Assembly: GCA_031459765.1 (NCBI GenBank)
Contig: JAVKHY010000002.1
Coordinates: 62,001 to 126,000, forward strand
From: Armatimonadota bacterium
Lineage (GTDB): Bacteria; Sysuimicrobiota; Sysuimicrobiia; Sysuimicrobiales; Kaftiobacteriaceae
DNA: 64,000 bases
Direction: 5' to 3'
In this document: in pieces, positions 44,185-53,359 of the stretch
How positions within the stretch are numbered: the first letter of the stretch is position 1
Layout: each line of letters opens with the position of its first letter
Notes under the pieces: model-generated
Databases searched by the model: none
The model's input: the letters and a program-made list of their open reading frames with translations, nothing else
Told to the model about the DNA's origin: nothing
Position numbers and translations under genes: made by a program

Positions 44185-45111
44185 TCAGCGCACGACGACG
44201 AAGGCCACGGCCAGGGGGCCGGTGGTGTAGATGTCCTGGGCCGCCACCACGCGCACCGTGACCGGCCGACGCAAGGCCACGATGCGCGCCACGGCGTCCC
44301 GGTGGTCGTCCACATCGATCACGGCGTTGGGAGGCGACGTCACGATCGTCCCCGGCGGAGCCAGCACCTGGCCCCGCGCCCGATGGGCCGATTCGTCCGC
44401 CAGGCGAAGGAGGTCCTGGCCCACCCCTTCGGCGCTCTTGCGGCCGTCCACCACGGCCTGGATCAGCACCGCACCGGAGCGATACACCCGGCGGTTATCG
44501 AAGAGCTGGACGAAGACCGGCAGCGGTTCGCCCCGCAGCGTGTTCTGGCTGGCGACGAGCCGGACCACGGTGCCGGCGTCGCGCTGGTCCACCAGCGAGG
44601 CGATCGTCTCCCATGTGACGTTGGGTGGGGTCAGGAGCAGGGTCCGGCCCGAGGCATCGACACCAATGCCGTTCCGGCGGGCCAGCTCGCCGGCGCGCTC
44701 GACGAGGGCCTCCAGCCGCTGCCGGACGCTGCTGGTGGGCAGCGACCCGTCGATGACCTCTCGCACGACCTCCTGGTTCGTCAGGTAGGCGATATCGCCC
44801 AGGGCCAGCTGCTTGAGGCGCTCTTCCTGCCTTTGGATCTCTCCCTCCAGGCGCCGGGTCTCCTGGAGGACCTCGTTCAGCCGGAACAGCGCGACACGCG
44901 CCTCCTGGGAAAAAGTCAACACCACCAGCAGGGTCGTCACCGTGATGAGCATCCCGGTGAGGACGGTGACGATCTGCGCCGTGTAGCGGGGCCGCAGTCC
45001 GAAGACGGAGAGGCGGCGCCGGCCGATGTTGCGGCCGACGGCGTTGCCGACCAGCGCGATCGCGCCGCTCAGCAGGATGAGCACGGGGATCAACAGCGCG
45101 CCGAGTTCCAC
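44185..45111 (-). CDS. DUF3084-family membrane protein
   Basis: 308 residues. Two N-terminal transmembrane segments (LIPVLILLSGAIALVGNAVG and VTVLTGMLITVTTLLVVLTF) flank GRNIGRRRLSVFGLRPRYTA. They are followed by a coiled coil (about 70-105) and a soluble C-terminal domain (NGIGVDASGRTLLLTPP, GVGQDLLRLADESAHRARGQ). The layout matches DUF3084 proteins of cyanobacteria and relatives, whose function is unknown. GTG 45111 has GAGGAG upstream and overlaps the glycosyltransferase gene by 22 nt, tying it to the envelope cluster. Confidence 0.82.
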   Translation of the reverse strand: MELGALLIPVLILLSGAIALVGNAVGRNIGRRRLSVFGLRPRYTAQIVTVLTGMLITVTTLLVVLTFSQEARVALFRLNEVLQETRRLEGEIQRQEERLKQLALGDIAYLTNQEVVREVIDGSLPTSSVRQRLEALVERAGELARRNGIGVDASGRTLLLTPPNVTWETIASLVDQRDAGTVVRLVASQNTLRGEPLPVFVQLFDNRRVYRSGAVLIQAVVDGRKSAEGVGQDLLRLADESAHRARGQVLAPPGTIVTSPPNAVIDVDDHRDAVARIVALRRPVTVRVVAAQDIYTTGPLAVAFVVVR

Positions 45112-45800
45112 CGGGATCTCCTCGTCCTCAACGCCAGGAGGAGGCGCAGGTAGTCCAGGATCTCGCCGGCCGAGAGTTTACTCGAGCCCCGAAGGCGGTC
45201 CGCGAACCGGTACGGGACCTCCACCACACGCGCCTCCGGATGGGTCGCCAGCACTTCGACCAGCAGTTTGTAGCCCCGCGCCAGGTACCGCCCCTCGACG
45301 AGCAGCGCCCGCCGCGCAGCGAAGAATCCCGACAGCGGATCCCGCACCGGCAGGCCCAGCACGGCCCGGGCCAGGGCGGTGGCAACCCGGCTCACCACCC
45401 GCCGGAGCAGGGGCCAGGCCTCGATCCCACCGCCGGGGATGTAGCGCGAGGCCACGACGATATCGGCCCCGCCGCGAATCTGCGCCGCCAGGTCCACCAG
45501 CATCTCGGGCGGATGGGAGAGATCCGCATCCATCACGCTCACCACGTCGCCCCGGGCGGCCCGGGCGCCGTCCAGGACCGCAGAGGCCAGCCCCGCCTTG
45601 CTCTCGCGGTGCACGACGACCATCGGCAGCACCCCGGAGCGGGCGTACTGCTCGGCCATGGCTCCGGTCCCGTCGGGGGAGGCGTCGTCGACCACCACGA
45701 GTTCCAGCGGGAGGCCGCGCGCCACCCCCTGCAACCGGCGGATCAGTTCCGGCAGGGACTCCCGCTCATTATAGGTCGGCACGATGACGGAGAGGGTCAT
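45090..45800 (-). CDS. Polyprenyl-phosphate glycosyltransferase (GT2, DPM1-like)
   Basis: 236 residues, GT-A fold: LSVIVPTYNERESLPELIRR, LVVVDDASPDGTGAMAEQYA, and the DxD-type VSVMDADLSHPPEM. RDPLSGFFAARR and GYKLLVEVLATHP match dolichol/undecaprenyl-phosphate mannose synthase. It probably loads a sugar on polyprenyl phosphate for the membrane glycosyltransferase encoded just upstream (ATGA overlap). No C-terminal membrane spans are seen. Confidence 0.92.
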   Translation of the reverse strand: MTLSVIVPTYNERESLPELIRRLQGVARGLPLELVVVDDASPDGTGAMAEQYARSGVLPMVVVHRESKAGLASAVLDGARAARGDVVSVMDADLSHPPEMLVDLAAQIRGGADIVVASRYIPGGGIEAWPLLRRVVSRVATALARAVLGLPVRDPLSGFFAARRALLVEGRYLARGYKLLVEVLATHPEARVVEVPYRFADRLRGSSKLSAGEILDYLRLLLALRTRRSRWNSARC

Positions 45801-47401
45801 CGCGGGACGGGGAGGCTCCGGCAGGCCCGGCTGCGGCGAAACTCGAGCGCCTGGAGTTCGTCGGTGGCGATCACCGTCAGGACCGCGCCCGTGCGAACCA
45901 GCATCGGCCGCACCTCCCGCAGGTCGGCCGGCCGACCGACAACGATCACGCGGCTGCTCCGGCAGGCCAGGCGCACCACGTCGGAGACCTCGTCCAGCCA
46001 GTGCACCGGGTGGTCGGTGTAGAAGAGCAACGTCTGGTGGTCGCTGATCCTGAAGCCGACCAGCGGGACGCCCGGGGTCAGGCCGGCCCGCACGGCGGCG
46101 GCCACGGGTTTGATCGGCCGGCGCGCCTCGACCAGCGGCAGCGTCTGCCAGACGAGGAACGCCGCCAGCACCCACGTCGAGCCGGCCAGGACAACGAAGC
46201 TGAGGCGGGGTCGGCCGGCGGCGTAGGCCACAACGCCCAGCAGCACCCAGCCGGAGAGGACCGCCCCAACCGTCACCAGGTGTTGCTGGAGGACCGCCAG
46301 ATAGCCGGGATACTTCATCCGGGAGAAGAGGACGAGTTCGGCCGCGAACAATCCCAGGGCCAGAACCGTCCCGCCCAGGCTCCACCCCACCAGCCGTCGG
46401 GCCGGCTGCGCTCCCGCCATCGCCGCATCCCAGAGGGCCCCGATCCCCAGGGCCAGCGCCGGGTACACCGGCAACACGTAGTTCGGCAACTTCGTCCCGG
46501 CCGCCGTATAGAAGGTCAGGGTGACGCCGATCCACACCAGGATCAGCAGGCTGCCCTCGATCCGCCGCCTGAGGTGATAGAGGACGGCGGCGACGGCACA
46601 GGCGGTCCACGGAAACGTCCCCAGCACCAGCACCGGCGCATAGTACCACCACGGTCCGGACTGCCCTTCGACCACGCCCAGGAAGCGATTCACCGTGTAG
46701 TAGCCGATGGCAGTCCGGAGGAAGGGGAGACCGTGGCGCACCGTTTCGATGACGTACCAGGGCAGGGCCAGCAGGGCGTACACCGCGGCGGCGACGACGA
46801 GTGTCCGCCGCGGGATCGGCAACCGCTCCCGCCGCAGGATCAGGAACGCCGCGGCAACGAGGGCGGGCAGGAGGAGCGCGATCGGCCCTTTGGTCAGCGT
46901 GCCGAGTCCGGCCCACAGCCCGGCGGAGACGAGGGAATGGCTCTCGCCGTCCCGCGCCCGCAGGAAGGCGTAAAAGGTGAGGAGCATGAAGGCCACGAGC
47001 ACGCCGTCGAACACCGCCAGGCGGGACTGGGCAAAGTACTGGAACATCGAGACGAGGACGACGACGGCGAGCAGGGCGGCCCGTGGACCGAAGAGCCGGG
47101 CGCCGATCAGGAAGGTGGCATAGGCGCCCACCAAACCGAAGACCGCCGACCACAGGCGGGCGGTGAACTCGGAAAACCCGAAGACGCGGCCGGTGGCGGC
47201 CACCAGCCAGAAGTAGAAGGGAGGGTGCACAAACCAGGGGGTGCCGTTCACGTGCAGGGTGATGGGGTCGCCGGTCCGGAGCATCTCCCGGGCGACCTGG
47301 GTGTACTTGGCCTCGTCCTGGTCGAAGAGCGTCCCGCGCCCCAATCCGACCAGGAACAGGAGGGCCGCCGCGACCAGCACGCCGAGCAGGGCGCGACTCA
47401 T
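45797..47401 (-). CDS. GT-C glycosyltransferase, ArnT/PMT (GT39/83) family
   Basis: 534-residue polytopic enzyme. The first external loop FDQDEAKYTQVAREML with PFYFWLVAATGRVFGF holds the family acidic pair (D-x-D/E). About eleven hydrophobic spans follow, then a C-terminal soluble part (LVGFRISDHQTLLFYTDHP). LTKGPIALLLPALV and TKLPNYVLPVYPALAL are ArnT-like. It would transfer a sugar from polyprenyl phosphate to lipid A or another surface molecule. ATG 47401 overlaps lptF (ATGA). Confidence 0.9.
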   Translation of the reverse strand: MSRALLGVLVAAALLFLVGLGRGTLFDQDEAKYTQVAREMLRTGDPITLHVNGTPWFVHPPFYFWLVAATGRVFGFSEFTARLWSAVFGLVGAYATFLIGARLFGPRAALLAVVVLVSMFQYFAQSRLAVFDGVLVAFMLLTFYAFLRARDGESHSLVSAGLWAGLGTLTKGPIALLLPALVAAAFLILRRERLPIPRRTLVVAAAVYALLALPWYVIETVRHGLPFLRTAIGYYTVNRFLGVVEGQSGPWWYYAPVLVLGTFPWTACAVAAVLYHLRRRIEGSLLILVWIGVTLTFYTAAGTKLPNYVLPVYPALALGIGALWDAAMAGAQPARRLVGWSLGGTVLALGLFAAELVLFSRMKYPGYLAVLQQHLVTVGAVLSGWVLLGVVAYAAGRPRLSFVVLAGSTWVLAAFLVWQTLPLVEARRPIKPVAAAVRAGLTPGVPLVGFRISDHQTLLFYTDHPVHWLDEVSDVVRLACRSSRVIVVGRPADLREVRPMLVRTGAVLTVIATDELQALEFRRSRACRSLPVPR

Positions 47402-48486
47402 CGATCGGCCCGTCGCAGCAGGGCCACGGCGCCCGCCCCGAGCACCACATCGGGGAGCCAGGCGGCGACAACCGGATGGAGTCGTCCGCTCTGTCCCAGG
47501 GTCACCGTGATGGACATCAGAATGTAGTACCCGACGAGAACGAGGATCGTCAGCCCCAGCCCCACCGACGGCCCGGAGCGGTGGGGACGCAGGCCGAGCG
47601 GGACGGCGAGCAGGGCAAACAGCGCGGCGGAAGCCGGCACGGCGAACTTCGTCTGCACCTCCACGATGTAGCGGGCGGCGCTCTCTCCGCTGCGGCGCAG
47701 CAGCTGGATGTAGGCGCGCAGTTCGCGGATGCTCATCTCGGAGGGATCCCGCCGGGGGAGGGCGATCTCCCGCGGCGTTCGCCGCAGGGCCAGGGTGAGC
47801 CGCTGGAAGGAGGTGGCCACCGTGGCGGAGCCGGTGAACAGGTACATCGTGCCCCGCAGGAAAACCCATTCCTGACCGAGGTAGCGCGCCTGCGGGGCTT
47901 CGATCACCCGCCGCAGACGGCCGCCCTCGAACTGGTTGACCACGACCCCTTCCATTAGCCCTCGGTCGGGCCAGAACCGTCGCGCGAAGTAGACCGATTC
48001 GATGCCCTCCTGCTGGTCGCGGAACAGCACCTGCTCCTGCACGGGAGCGACCGGCGCCTCCACGGCCCGCAGGAAGGCCCGACGGTAGCGGTCTTCCGCC
48101 CCGGGCACCAGCACCTCGTTGAAGAACAGCGTGGTGCCGCTGACCAGGACACCGGCGGCGACCACGGAGAGCGCGATGCGGCCCAGGCTGATCCCGCCGG
48201 TGCGCATCGCCGTGATCTCCTGGCCGTCGCTGAGGCGGGCGATGGTCATCAGGCTGGCCAGCAGCATGGCCATGGGGAAACTGAAGGCCAGGAAGTACGG
48301 TATCCGGTAGAGGAGGAGCTCCAGGGCCGCCGTAAACGGCGCGCCCTGCTGGAGGACCATCCGGGCCAGGGTGAACAGGTGGTTGACCAGCAGCAGCACG
48401 GTAAACACGCCCACCCCGAAGAGGAAGAGGTCCCGCAGCTGACGCCAGAGGTACCGGTCCAGGAGGGGGATGGCCACGGAGATCAC
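47398..48486 (-). CDS. lptF: LPS export permease LptF/LptG family
   Basis: 362-residue YjgP/YjgQ-family permease of the LptBFGC extractor. The topology is six spans with a large periplasmic beta-jellyroll between spans 3 and 4. Motifs: LLDRYLWRQLRDLFLFG, FSFPMAMLLASLMTIARLSDGQEITAMRTGGIS (coupling helix), FNEVLVPGAEDRYR, YIVEVQTKFAVPASAALFALLAVPLGL. Only one such gene lies here, so a second (lptG) must be elsewhere or the complex is a homodimer. GTG 48486 overlaps lptB (GTGA). Confidence 0.94.
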   Translation of the reverse strand: MISVAIPLLDRYLWRQLRDLFLFGVGVFTVLLLVNHLFTLARMVLQQGAPFTAALELLLYRIPYFLAFSFPMAMLLASLMTIARLSDGQEITAMRTGGISLGRIALSVVAAGVLVSGTTLFFNEVLVPGAEDRYRRAFLRAVEAPVAPVQEQVLFRDQQEGIESVYFARRFWPDRGLMEGVVVNQFEGGRLRRVIEAPQARYLGQEWVFLRGTMYLFTGSATVATSFQRLTLALRRTPREIALPRRDPSEMSIRELRAYIQLLRRSGESAARYIVEVQTKFAVPASAALFALLAVPLGLRPHRSGPSVGLGLTILVLVGYYILMSITVTLGQSGRLHPVVAAWLPDVVLGAGAVALLRRADR

Positions 48487-49208
48487 ATCGCGAAGCGCTC
48501 GCCCAAGAACACCCGGCGCACCTCGGGATCGGCCAGCACCTGGTCGCGGGTCCCTTCCAGGATGACCCGGCCCTCGTTGATCACGGTGGAGCGGTCGGTG
48601 ATGGCCAGGGTGTCGCGCACGTTGTGGTCCGTGATCACGACCCCGATCCCCCGGGTGCGCAGGTAGCGGACGACGTCCTGGAGCTCCGAGACGGCCCGGG
48701 GGTCCACGCCCGTGAAGGGTTCGTCCAGCAGCACGTAGGACGGATTCATGGCCAGCACGCGCGCGATCTCCACCCTCCGGCGTTCTCCGCCCGACAGGAC
48801 GCGGCCCTTCTGGCGCCGCAGGTGGGTCAGGCCGAACTCCTCAAGCAGCCGGCCGAGGGTAGACCGTCGCTCCGCTGCGGGGACGCCCTTGGCTTCGAGG
48901 ACCATCAGGATGTTCTCTTCCACGGTCAGTCCCCGGAAGACCGATGGGTCCTGGGCCAGATACCCGATCCCGCGGCGGGCGCGATCGTGGACGGGATAAG
49001 GGGTCAGAGGCACCCCGTCCAGCGACACCACGCCGCCGTCCGGACGAACCAGCCCGACGATGAGGTAGAAGGTCGTCGTCTTGCCCGCGCCGTTGGGCCC
49101 CAGCAGGCCGACGATCTCCCCCCTCCCCACCCGGAGGGACACCCCGTTCACCACCGTCCGGTCGCCGTACCGCTTGACCAGTCCCTCCGCGACCAGCATC
49201 TCGACCAT
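48483..49208 (-). CDS. lptB: LPS export ABC ATPase LptB
   Basis: 241 residues. Walker A GPNGAGKTTTFYLIVGL, Q-loop YLAQDPSVFRGLTVEENI (typical LptB), signature LSGGERRRVEIARVLA, Walker B YVLLDEPFTGVDP and H-loop ITDHNVRDTLAI. It drives extraction of LPS from the inner membrane. Starts at ATG 49208, sharing one base with the lptA stop (TGATG). An internal ATG four codons in is possible. Confidence 0.97.
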   Translation of the reverse strand: MVEMLVAEGLVKRYGDRTVVNGVSLRVGRGEIVGLLGPNGAGKTTTFYLIVGLVRPDGGVVSLDGVPLTPYPVHDRARRGIGYLAQDPSVFRGLTVEENILMVLEAKGVPAAERRSTLGRLLEEFGLTHLRRQKGRVLSGGERRRVEIARVLAMNPSYVLLDEPFTGVDPRAVSELQDVVRYLRTRGIGVVITDHNVRDTLAITDRSTVINEGRVILEGTRDQVLADPEVRRVFLGERFAM

Positions 49209-49918
49209 CAGCGCCCCGGATAGGCGGTGATCTGCGCCGATCCCTGTGCGGTCACGCGGCGCCGCTGCAAATCCACCGTCACCGTCGTCGCCCGGACCTC
49301 GTGCGGTCCCTGCCGCACTACCGCGGCTCCGGTCAACACCGCGGTCGGAGGGTGCTGCCGCACCGTGATGCGCTTGGCGCGCCCCTCCATCTGGTCGTAG
49401 GCGATCCGGCTGTTTCCCTCCGCGACGGCCTCGCCGCGCGCGAGGAAGGTCTCGATCCGCTCCGCCGCCAGACGGCCTTCCGGACCGGTAAGCACAGGGT
49501 CGCCCGTGGCCACCAGCCGACGTTCCCGGCCGAACGCCTCCACCCGCTCCGCGGTCAGGCGGCGCTGCGCGTCGCGCTGCTGGGCCACAACGCCGCCGTC
49601 GGCCAGGAGGCGCTCGTCCCGCAACCAGACCGTGATCCGCGGCGCGTCCACGGCGAACGCGTCATCGGCATAGCGCGCGCCCTCGGTGGCCCGCACGACC
49701 TGCCCCGCGCGCTCATAGGTCAGCGCCGGCGCCTGGATCACGACGGCACCCCGCCGGACGGTCACCGGCGAACCCCGCAGCGTCCAGAGGCCGCTGGCCT
49801 CGTCGAGATCGGCGAAGGTCGCCCCTGTCACTTCGACCGCCGGCGGGGCCTGCGCCCGTGTGGGGGCGGACAGGATCAGGAGGACGGCCAGCGCGGCCAG
49901 CCCGACACCCCGGATCAT
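49208..49918 (-). CDS. lptA: LptA/OstA-like periplasmic LPS transport protein
   Basis: 236 residues with a signal peptide (LAALAVLLILSAPTRAQ) and repeated beta-strand units of the OstA/LptA jellyroll (ASGLWTLRGSPVTVRRGAVVIQAPAL, LLADGGVVAQQRDAQRRL, RITVRQHPPTAVLTGAAVVRQG, VTAQGSAQITAYPG). It would bridge LptC to the outer-membrane LptD. ATG 49918. Sequence conservation in this family is low, and position between lptC and lptB carries much of the weight. Confidence 0.9.
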   Translation of the reverse strand: MIRGVGLAALAVLLILSAPTRAQAPPAVEVTGATFADLDEASGLWTLRGSPVTVRRGAVVIQAPALTYERAGQVVRATEGARYADDAFAVDAPRITVWLRDERLLADGGVVAQQRDAQRRLTAERVEAFGRERRLVATGDPVLTGPEGRLAAERIETFLARGEAVAEGNSRIAYDQMEGRAKRITVRQHPPTAVLTGAAVVRQGPHEVRATTVTVDLQRRRVTAQGSAQITAYPGR

Positions 49919-49935
49919 CGTCGCCGCCACCTCCC

Positions 49936-50547
49936 CTATTCCGTCGCCCGTACCACGATCTGGCCCGAAAACCGCTGGCGGTTCAGCGCCGGATCCGTGC
50001 GCACCTCGTCCGCCCGGATCCAGACCCCGGGCTGGGTGAGGACGACATCGCCAGAGGCCACGATCACCCGGTCGGCCGGCAGGTAGCGGATGCGCGCGGC
50101 GCGCAGCGTCCGACCGTCCGAGGTGCGCGCGGTGACGCCCCCGGTCAGTTCCACGTCCCGTCGCCTCGTGTGAAAGACCGCCGTCGGCGCGGCGAAGGCC
50201 AGCCGGGGTCTGTGCGCCTGGTAGAACTGTCCCGTCACCGACGTCATGACGATCCGTTCCCGAGCCCGATCGACCTCCAGCGTCGTGGCCCGAATTTCCC
50301 ACACCAGATTGCCCCGGGGATCCGTTCCCGAAAGCGTCGTCCCCTCGATCCGGAGGAACGGCGACTCCGGTCCTCCGGGTGCCGGTCCCGCGGACGGCGC
50401 AGGCGCCGGCGCCGTGGGAGAAGGCGCCGGCGGCGCCGCGGGCGGAGCGGGCACCCGTCCCGCCATCCACCGGGCGCCGATCAGCGCGCCGAGCACGAGG
50501 GCGGCGGCCACTGCGGCCAGCCGCATCACTGGTGGGCGTCTCGTCAT
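49936..50547 (-). CDS. lptC: LptC-like LPS export protein
   Basis: 203 residues. A single N-terminal span (AAVAAALVLGALIGARW) is followed by a Pro/Ala-rich linker (about 32-60) and a single jellyroll (TTLSGTDPRGNLVWEIRATTLEVDRA, DVELTGGVTARTSDGRTLRAARIRYL, VIVASGDVVLTQPG). ATG 50547 or the ATG seven codons later. It lies 17 nt before lptA and would hand LPS from LptBFG to LptA. Confidence 0.88.
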   Translation of the reverse strand: MTRRPPVMRLAAVAAALVLGALIGARWMAGRVPAPPAAPPAPSPTAPAPAPSAGPAPGGPESPFLRIEGTTLSGTDPRGNLVWEIRATTLEVDRARERIVMTSVTGQFYQAHRPRLAFAAPTAVFHTRRRDVELTGGVTARTSDGRTLRAARIRYLPADRVIVASGDVVLTQPGVWIRADEVRTDPALNRQRFSGQIVVRATE

Positions 50548-50593
50548 TGTTCCGTCGGTCGTCCCGGCACTCCGCGGGATCGCCCGCCCCATC

Positions 50594-51751
50594 TTATCGC
50601 CCGCCAGCGGCGGGGGCAACGAACGCCCCCAGACGCAGCACTTCCTCCGCCGCCCGGCGCGCGGCGCCCGGAGGACCCAACGTTGCGGCCACAGACCGCA
50701 GACCGGCGCGCATCGCCTCGCGCCCGACCGGATCACGGAGGAGGCGCAGAACCGCCGCCGCCGCGGCCGAGGCGGTGAAGCGATCCTGCAGCAGTTCCGG
50801 GACGATCTCCCGTCCGGCCAGGATGTTCGGCAGCGCGGCGTGGCGGACGGCGACGAGCCGCCTGGCGATGTACCAGCTCAGCGCCGGCAGGCGGTAGACG
50901 ACGATCATCGGCACGCCGAGCACCGCGGCCTCGAGCGTCGCCGTGCCGGCGGCCGTCAGGAGCACGTCGGCGGCCCGCATCGCGGCGTAGATCTCGTCCG
51001 TCACGCGCACGCCGGGCCGATGGCCGTCGGCCAGGCGCTCCACGGCCTGGCGGATCGGCTTTGCGGGGACGGGCAGCACGAACGCGATGCGTGGATCGGT
51101 CCCGGCCGCGATGGCGGCGGCCCGGAGCATCACGGGCAGGTGGGCCCGGACCTCCTGGAGCCGGCTGCCGGGAAGGAGGCCGACAACGGGGTCCTGTGCC
51201 GGCAGACCGAGCATCCGGCGCGCCTGGTCGCGCTCCGGCGCCTGCCGGGGGAGGTCGGCGGCGGGGTGTCCGACAAAGGTCACATCGGCTCCCGCGGCGG
51301 CGTACGCGTCCGCCTCGGGCCGCAGCGTGGCCAGCAGCCGCATCCGCAGGTGCGCCACCTTACGGGCCCGATCGCCTCTACGGACCGACACCAGGGGGGG
51401 CGCGTAGTACGCCACGGGAACCCGCCCCTTCAGGCGCTCGGCCACGCGGAGGTTGAAGGCGGGGAAGTCGATCAGGACCAGCACGTCCGGCCGCTCCCTG
51501 CGGACGGCGTCGGTCACTTCCCGCAGCCGGCGGAGGTAGGTGCGCAGCCGGAGGACGGGGTCGACGTGGCCGACCACGCCCCACGTCGTGCTATCCATCA
51601 GGCAGCGCACTCCCGCGGCGCTCATCCGCGCGCCGCCGATGCCCACCAGCGCTGCGTCCGGACGCAGATACCGCAGATGAGCGGCGAGGTCGGCCCCCAG
51701 CAGATCGCCGCTGATCTCGCCGGCGATGATGAAGATCGTCAGCTCCCGCAC
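50594..51751 (-). CDS. lpxB: Lipid-A-disaccharide synthase
   Basis: 385-residue GT19 enzyme joining UDP-2,3-diacylglucosamine and lipid X. IFIIAGEISGDLLGADLAAHL, GIGGARMSAAGVRCLMDSTTWGVVGHVDP, VLVLIDFPAFNLRVAERL, YYAPPLVSVRRGDR (usually YVSPQxWAWxxxR), VGLLPGSRLQEVRAHLPVML and TAAGTATLEAAVLGVPMIVVYR are present. GTG 51751 lies 5 nt after lpxI with no strong Shine-Dalgarno; longer in-frame starts would run into lpxI. Confidence 0.95.
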   Translation of the reverse strand: MRELTIFIIAGEISGDLLGADLAAHLRYLRPDAALVGIGGARMSAAGVRCLMDSTTWGVVGHVDPVLRLRTYLRRLREVTDAVRRERPDVLVLIDFPAFNLRVAERLKGRVPVAYYAPPLVSVRRGDRARKVAHLRMRLLATLRPEADAYAAAGADVTFVGHPAADLPRQAPERDQARRMLGLPAQDPVVGLLPGSRLQEVRAHLPVMLRAAAIAAGTDPRIAFVLPVPAKPIRQAVERLADGHRPGVRVTDEIYAAMRAADVLLTAAGTATLEAAVLGVPMIVVYRLPALSWYIARRLVAVRHAALPNILAGREIVPELLQDRFTASAAAAAVLRLLRDPVGREAMRAGLRSVAATLGPPGAARRAAEEVLRLGAFVAPAAGGR

Positions 51752-51755
51752 CGCG

Positions 51756-52577
51756 TCACAGGTGGAGGCCGACGACGGCGATGCCGGAGCGATCGGCGAA
51801 CTCGAGACAGCGGTCCCGATCAAGCAGCAGCGTGGCGCCGGCCTCCACGGCGAGCACCCGTGCGCCTACCGCGGCCATGGTCTCGAGGGTGCCGAGTCCC
51901 ACGGCGGGGAGGTCGAAGCGATCGTCCTGGTGGGGGCGCGCGGCCTTGGCCACGACGACGCCGGGCGCCATCTTCCCGCCCCGACGAATCGCCTCGTCCG
52001 TGCCTTCTGCCGCCTCCACGGCGAGGACGGCGCCGTGCCTGAGCACGACGGTCTGTCCCACGTCCAGGGCCGCGATCTTCCGCGCCAGGTCCAGCCCGGC
52101 GCGCGCGTCCCGGGCCTCGTCCTCCGTGGGTGCCGAGCGGGTGAGCACTCCCTCCTCCACTAGGAGGTGGGCTACGAACTTCAGGGGACTGGCGACGGTG
52201 ATCCCCGCGCGGCCCAGCAGTTCCACCGCCACCTGCTGGAACAGCGTCTGGTCCCCCCGGTCACCCAGTCGCAGGACGCGCGCCCTGAAGGCGGTGTCGC
52301 CTTCGGCCACGAGCCGCGCCCGCGAGACGCGCCCGGCGAAGATCACCTGTCGGACGCCGCTGCGGGTGAGGATCGCGATGATGCGCTGGAACTCCCCGAA
52401 TCCCGCGCGGTAGGATTCGTCGGCGACGGCCGCGAGGTCGGCCCCATCGCCTTCCACCGTCACGGCCACAACGCGGCAGCCGGCCGCTCGGGCCGCCTGC
52501 GCCAGGAGGACGGGCAGCCGTCCTTCGCCGGCGATCAGGCCGACGACTCCTACTCCGTCGAGGTCTCGCCCGCCCAC
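51756..52577 (-). CDS. lpxI: UDP-2,3-diacylglucosamine pyrophosphatase LpxI
   Basis: 273 residues of the LpxI (DUF1009) family, which hydrolyses UDP-2,3-diacylglucosamine to lipid X and UMP in organisms lacking LpxH. VGLIAGEGRLPVLLAQAARAAG, QVIFAGRVSRARL, ASPLKFVAHLLVEEGVLT, GKMAPGVVVAKAARPHQDDRFDLPAVGLGTLE (including the conserved Asp) and AVEAGATLLLDRD are family-specific. The most likely start, GTG 52577, lies 28 nt inside lpxA. Confidence 0.94.
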   Translation of the reverse strand: MGGRDLDGVGVVGLIAGEGRLPVLLAQAARAAGCRVVAVTVEGDGADLAAVADESYRAGFGEFQRIIAILTRSGVRQVIFAGRVSRARLVAEGDTAFRARVLRLGDRGDQTLFQQVAVELLGRAGITVASPLKFVAHLLVEEGVLTRSAPTEDEARDARAGLDLARKIAALDVGQTVVLRHGAVLAVEAAEGTDEAIRRGGKMAPGVVVAKAARPHQDDRFDLPAVGLGTLETMAAVGARVLAVEAGATLLLDRDRCLEFADRSGIAVVGLHL

Positions 52578-53359
52578 CGCACGAATCCCCGGTTGTGGCC
52601 GCCGCTGCGCATGAAGGCGATGATGTGCGCCACGTACGGATCGCCGCCCAGTTCCTCCTCCAGCCGCGCCAGGGCCGCAGAAGTCGTCAGGCGCGACCGG
52701 TACAGCAGGGTGAAGGCGCGGCGCAGCGCCCGGCGGTGCTGCGGAGGGATGCCGGCGCGTTCAATGCCGACGACGTTCAGCGCGTGGGCGCGCGCCGGCA
52801 TGCCGGCCGCCAGGATGTAGGGCGGGACATCCTGGCGCACCATGCTCACCGCGCCGACCATCCCCAGCCGCCCGATGCGGACGAACTGGTGGATCCCGAC
52901 GTTGCCGCCCACGTACGCCAGGTCCTCCACATTGACATACCCCCCCAGCCCGGCGCCGCTGGTGATCGTGACCCGGTTCCCGAGCCGGCAGTTGTGATCG
53001 ATCCGCACGTAGGACATGATGTAGGCGTCGTCGCCGATCTCGGTCGCCGTCCCTTCGCCGTAACCGCGGCTCACCGTGGCGTAGTCGCCGAAGATGTTCC
53101 GGTCGCCGATCCGCACGTAGGATCGCTCCTCCGCATATCCCCGGTGCTGGGGGCGGCAGCCGATGGCCACCCCGATCCCCAGCTGGTTGTCACGGCCCAG
53201 GGTGACGTCGGACTCGATGACGGTATGGGCTCCCAGGCGCGTCCCGGATCCGATGCGGACGCGCGGGCCGATCACCGCGTAGGGACCGACGACGACGTCG
53301 CCCTCCAGTTCGGCCGAGGGATCGATTACCGCGGTGGGATGCACCTGCACGCTAGACAC
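52550..53359 (-). CDS. lpxA: UDP-N-acetylglucosamine acyltransferase
   Basis: 269 residues, left-handed beta-helix from hexapeptide repeats (VHPTAVIDPSAELEGDVVVGPYAVIG). The catalytic His lies in AYIMSYVRIDHNCRLG; the usual HIAHD reads RIDHN, keeping the central His but changing its neighbours. VGGNVGIHQFVRIGRLGMVGAVSMV and the helical C-terminus (RRALRRAFTLLYRSRL) are typical. GTG 53359 overlaps fabZ by 8 nt. First step of lipid A synthesis. Confidence 0.95.
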   Translation of the reverse strand: MSSVQVHPTAVIDPSAELEGDVVVGPYAVIGPRVRIGSGTRLGAHTVIESDVTLGRDNQLGIGVAIGCRPQHRGYAEERSYVRIGDRNIFGDYATVSRGYGEGTATEIGDDAYIMSYVRIDHNCRLGNRVTITSGAGLGGYVNVEDLAYVGGNVGIHQFVRIGRLGMVGAVSMVRQDVPPYILAAGMPARAHALNVVGIERAGIPPQHRRALRRAFTLLYRSRLTTSAALARLEEELGGDPYVAHIIAFMRSGGHNRGFVRWAGETSTE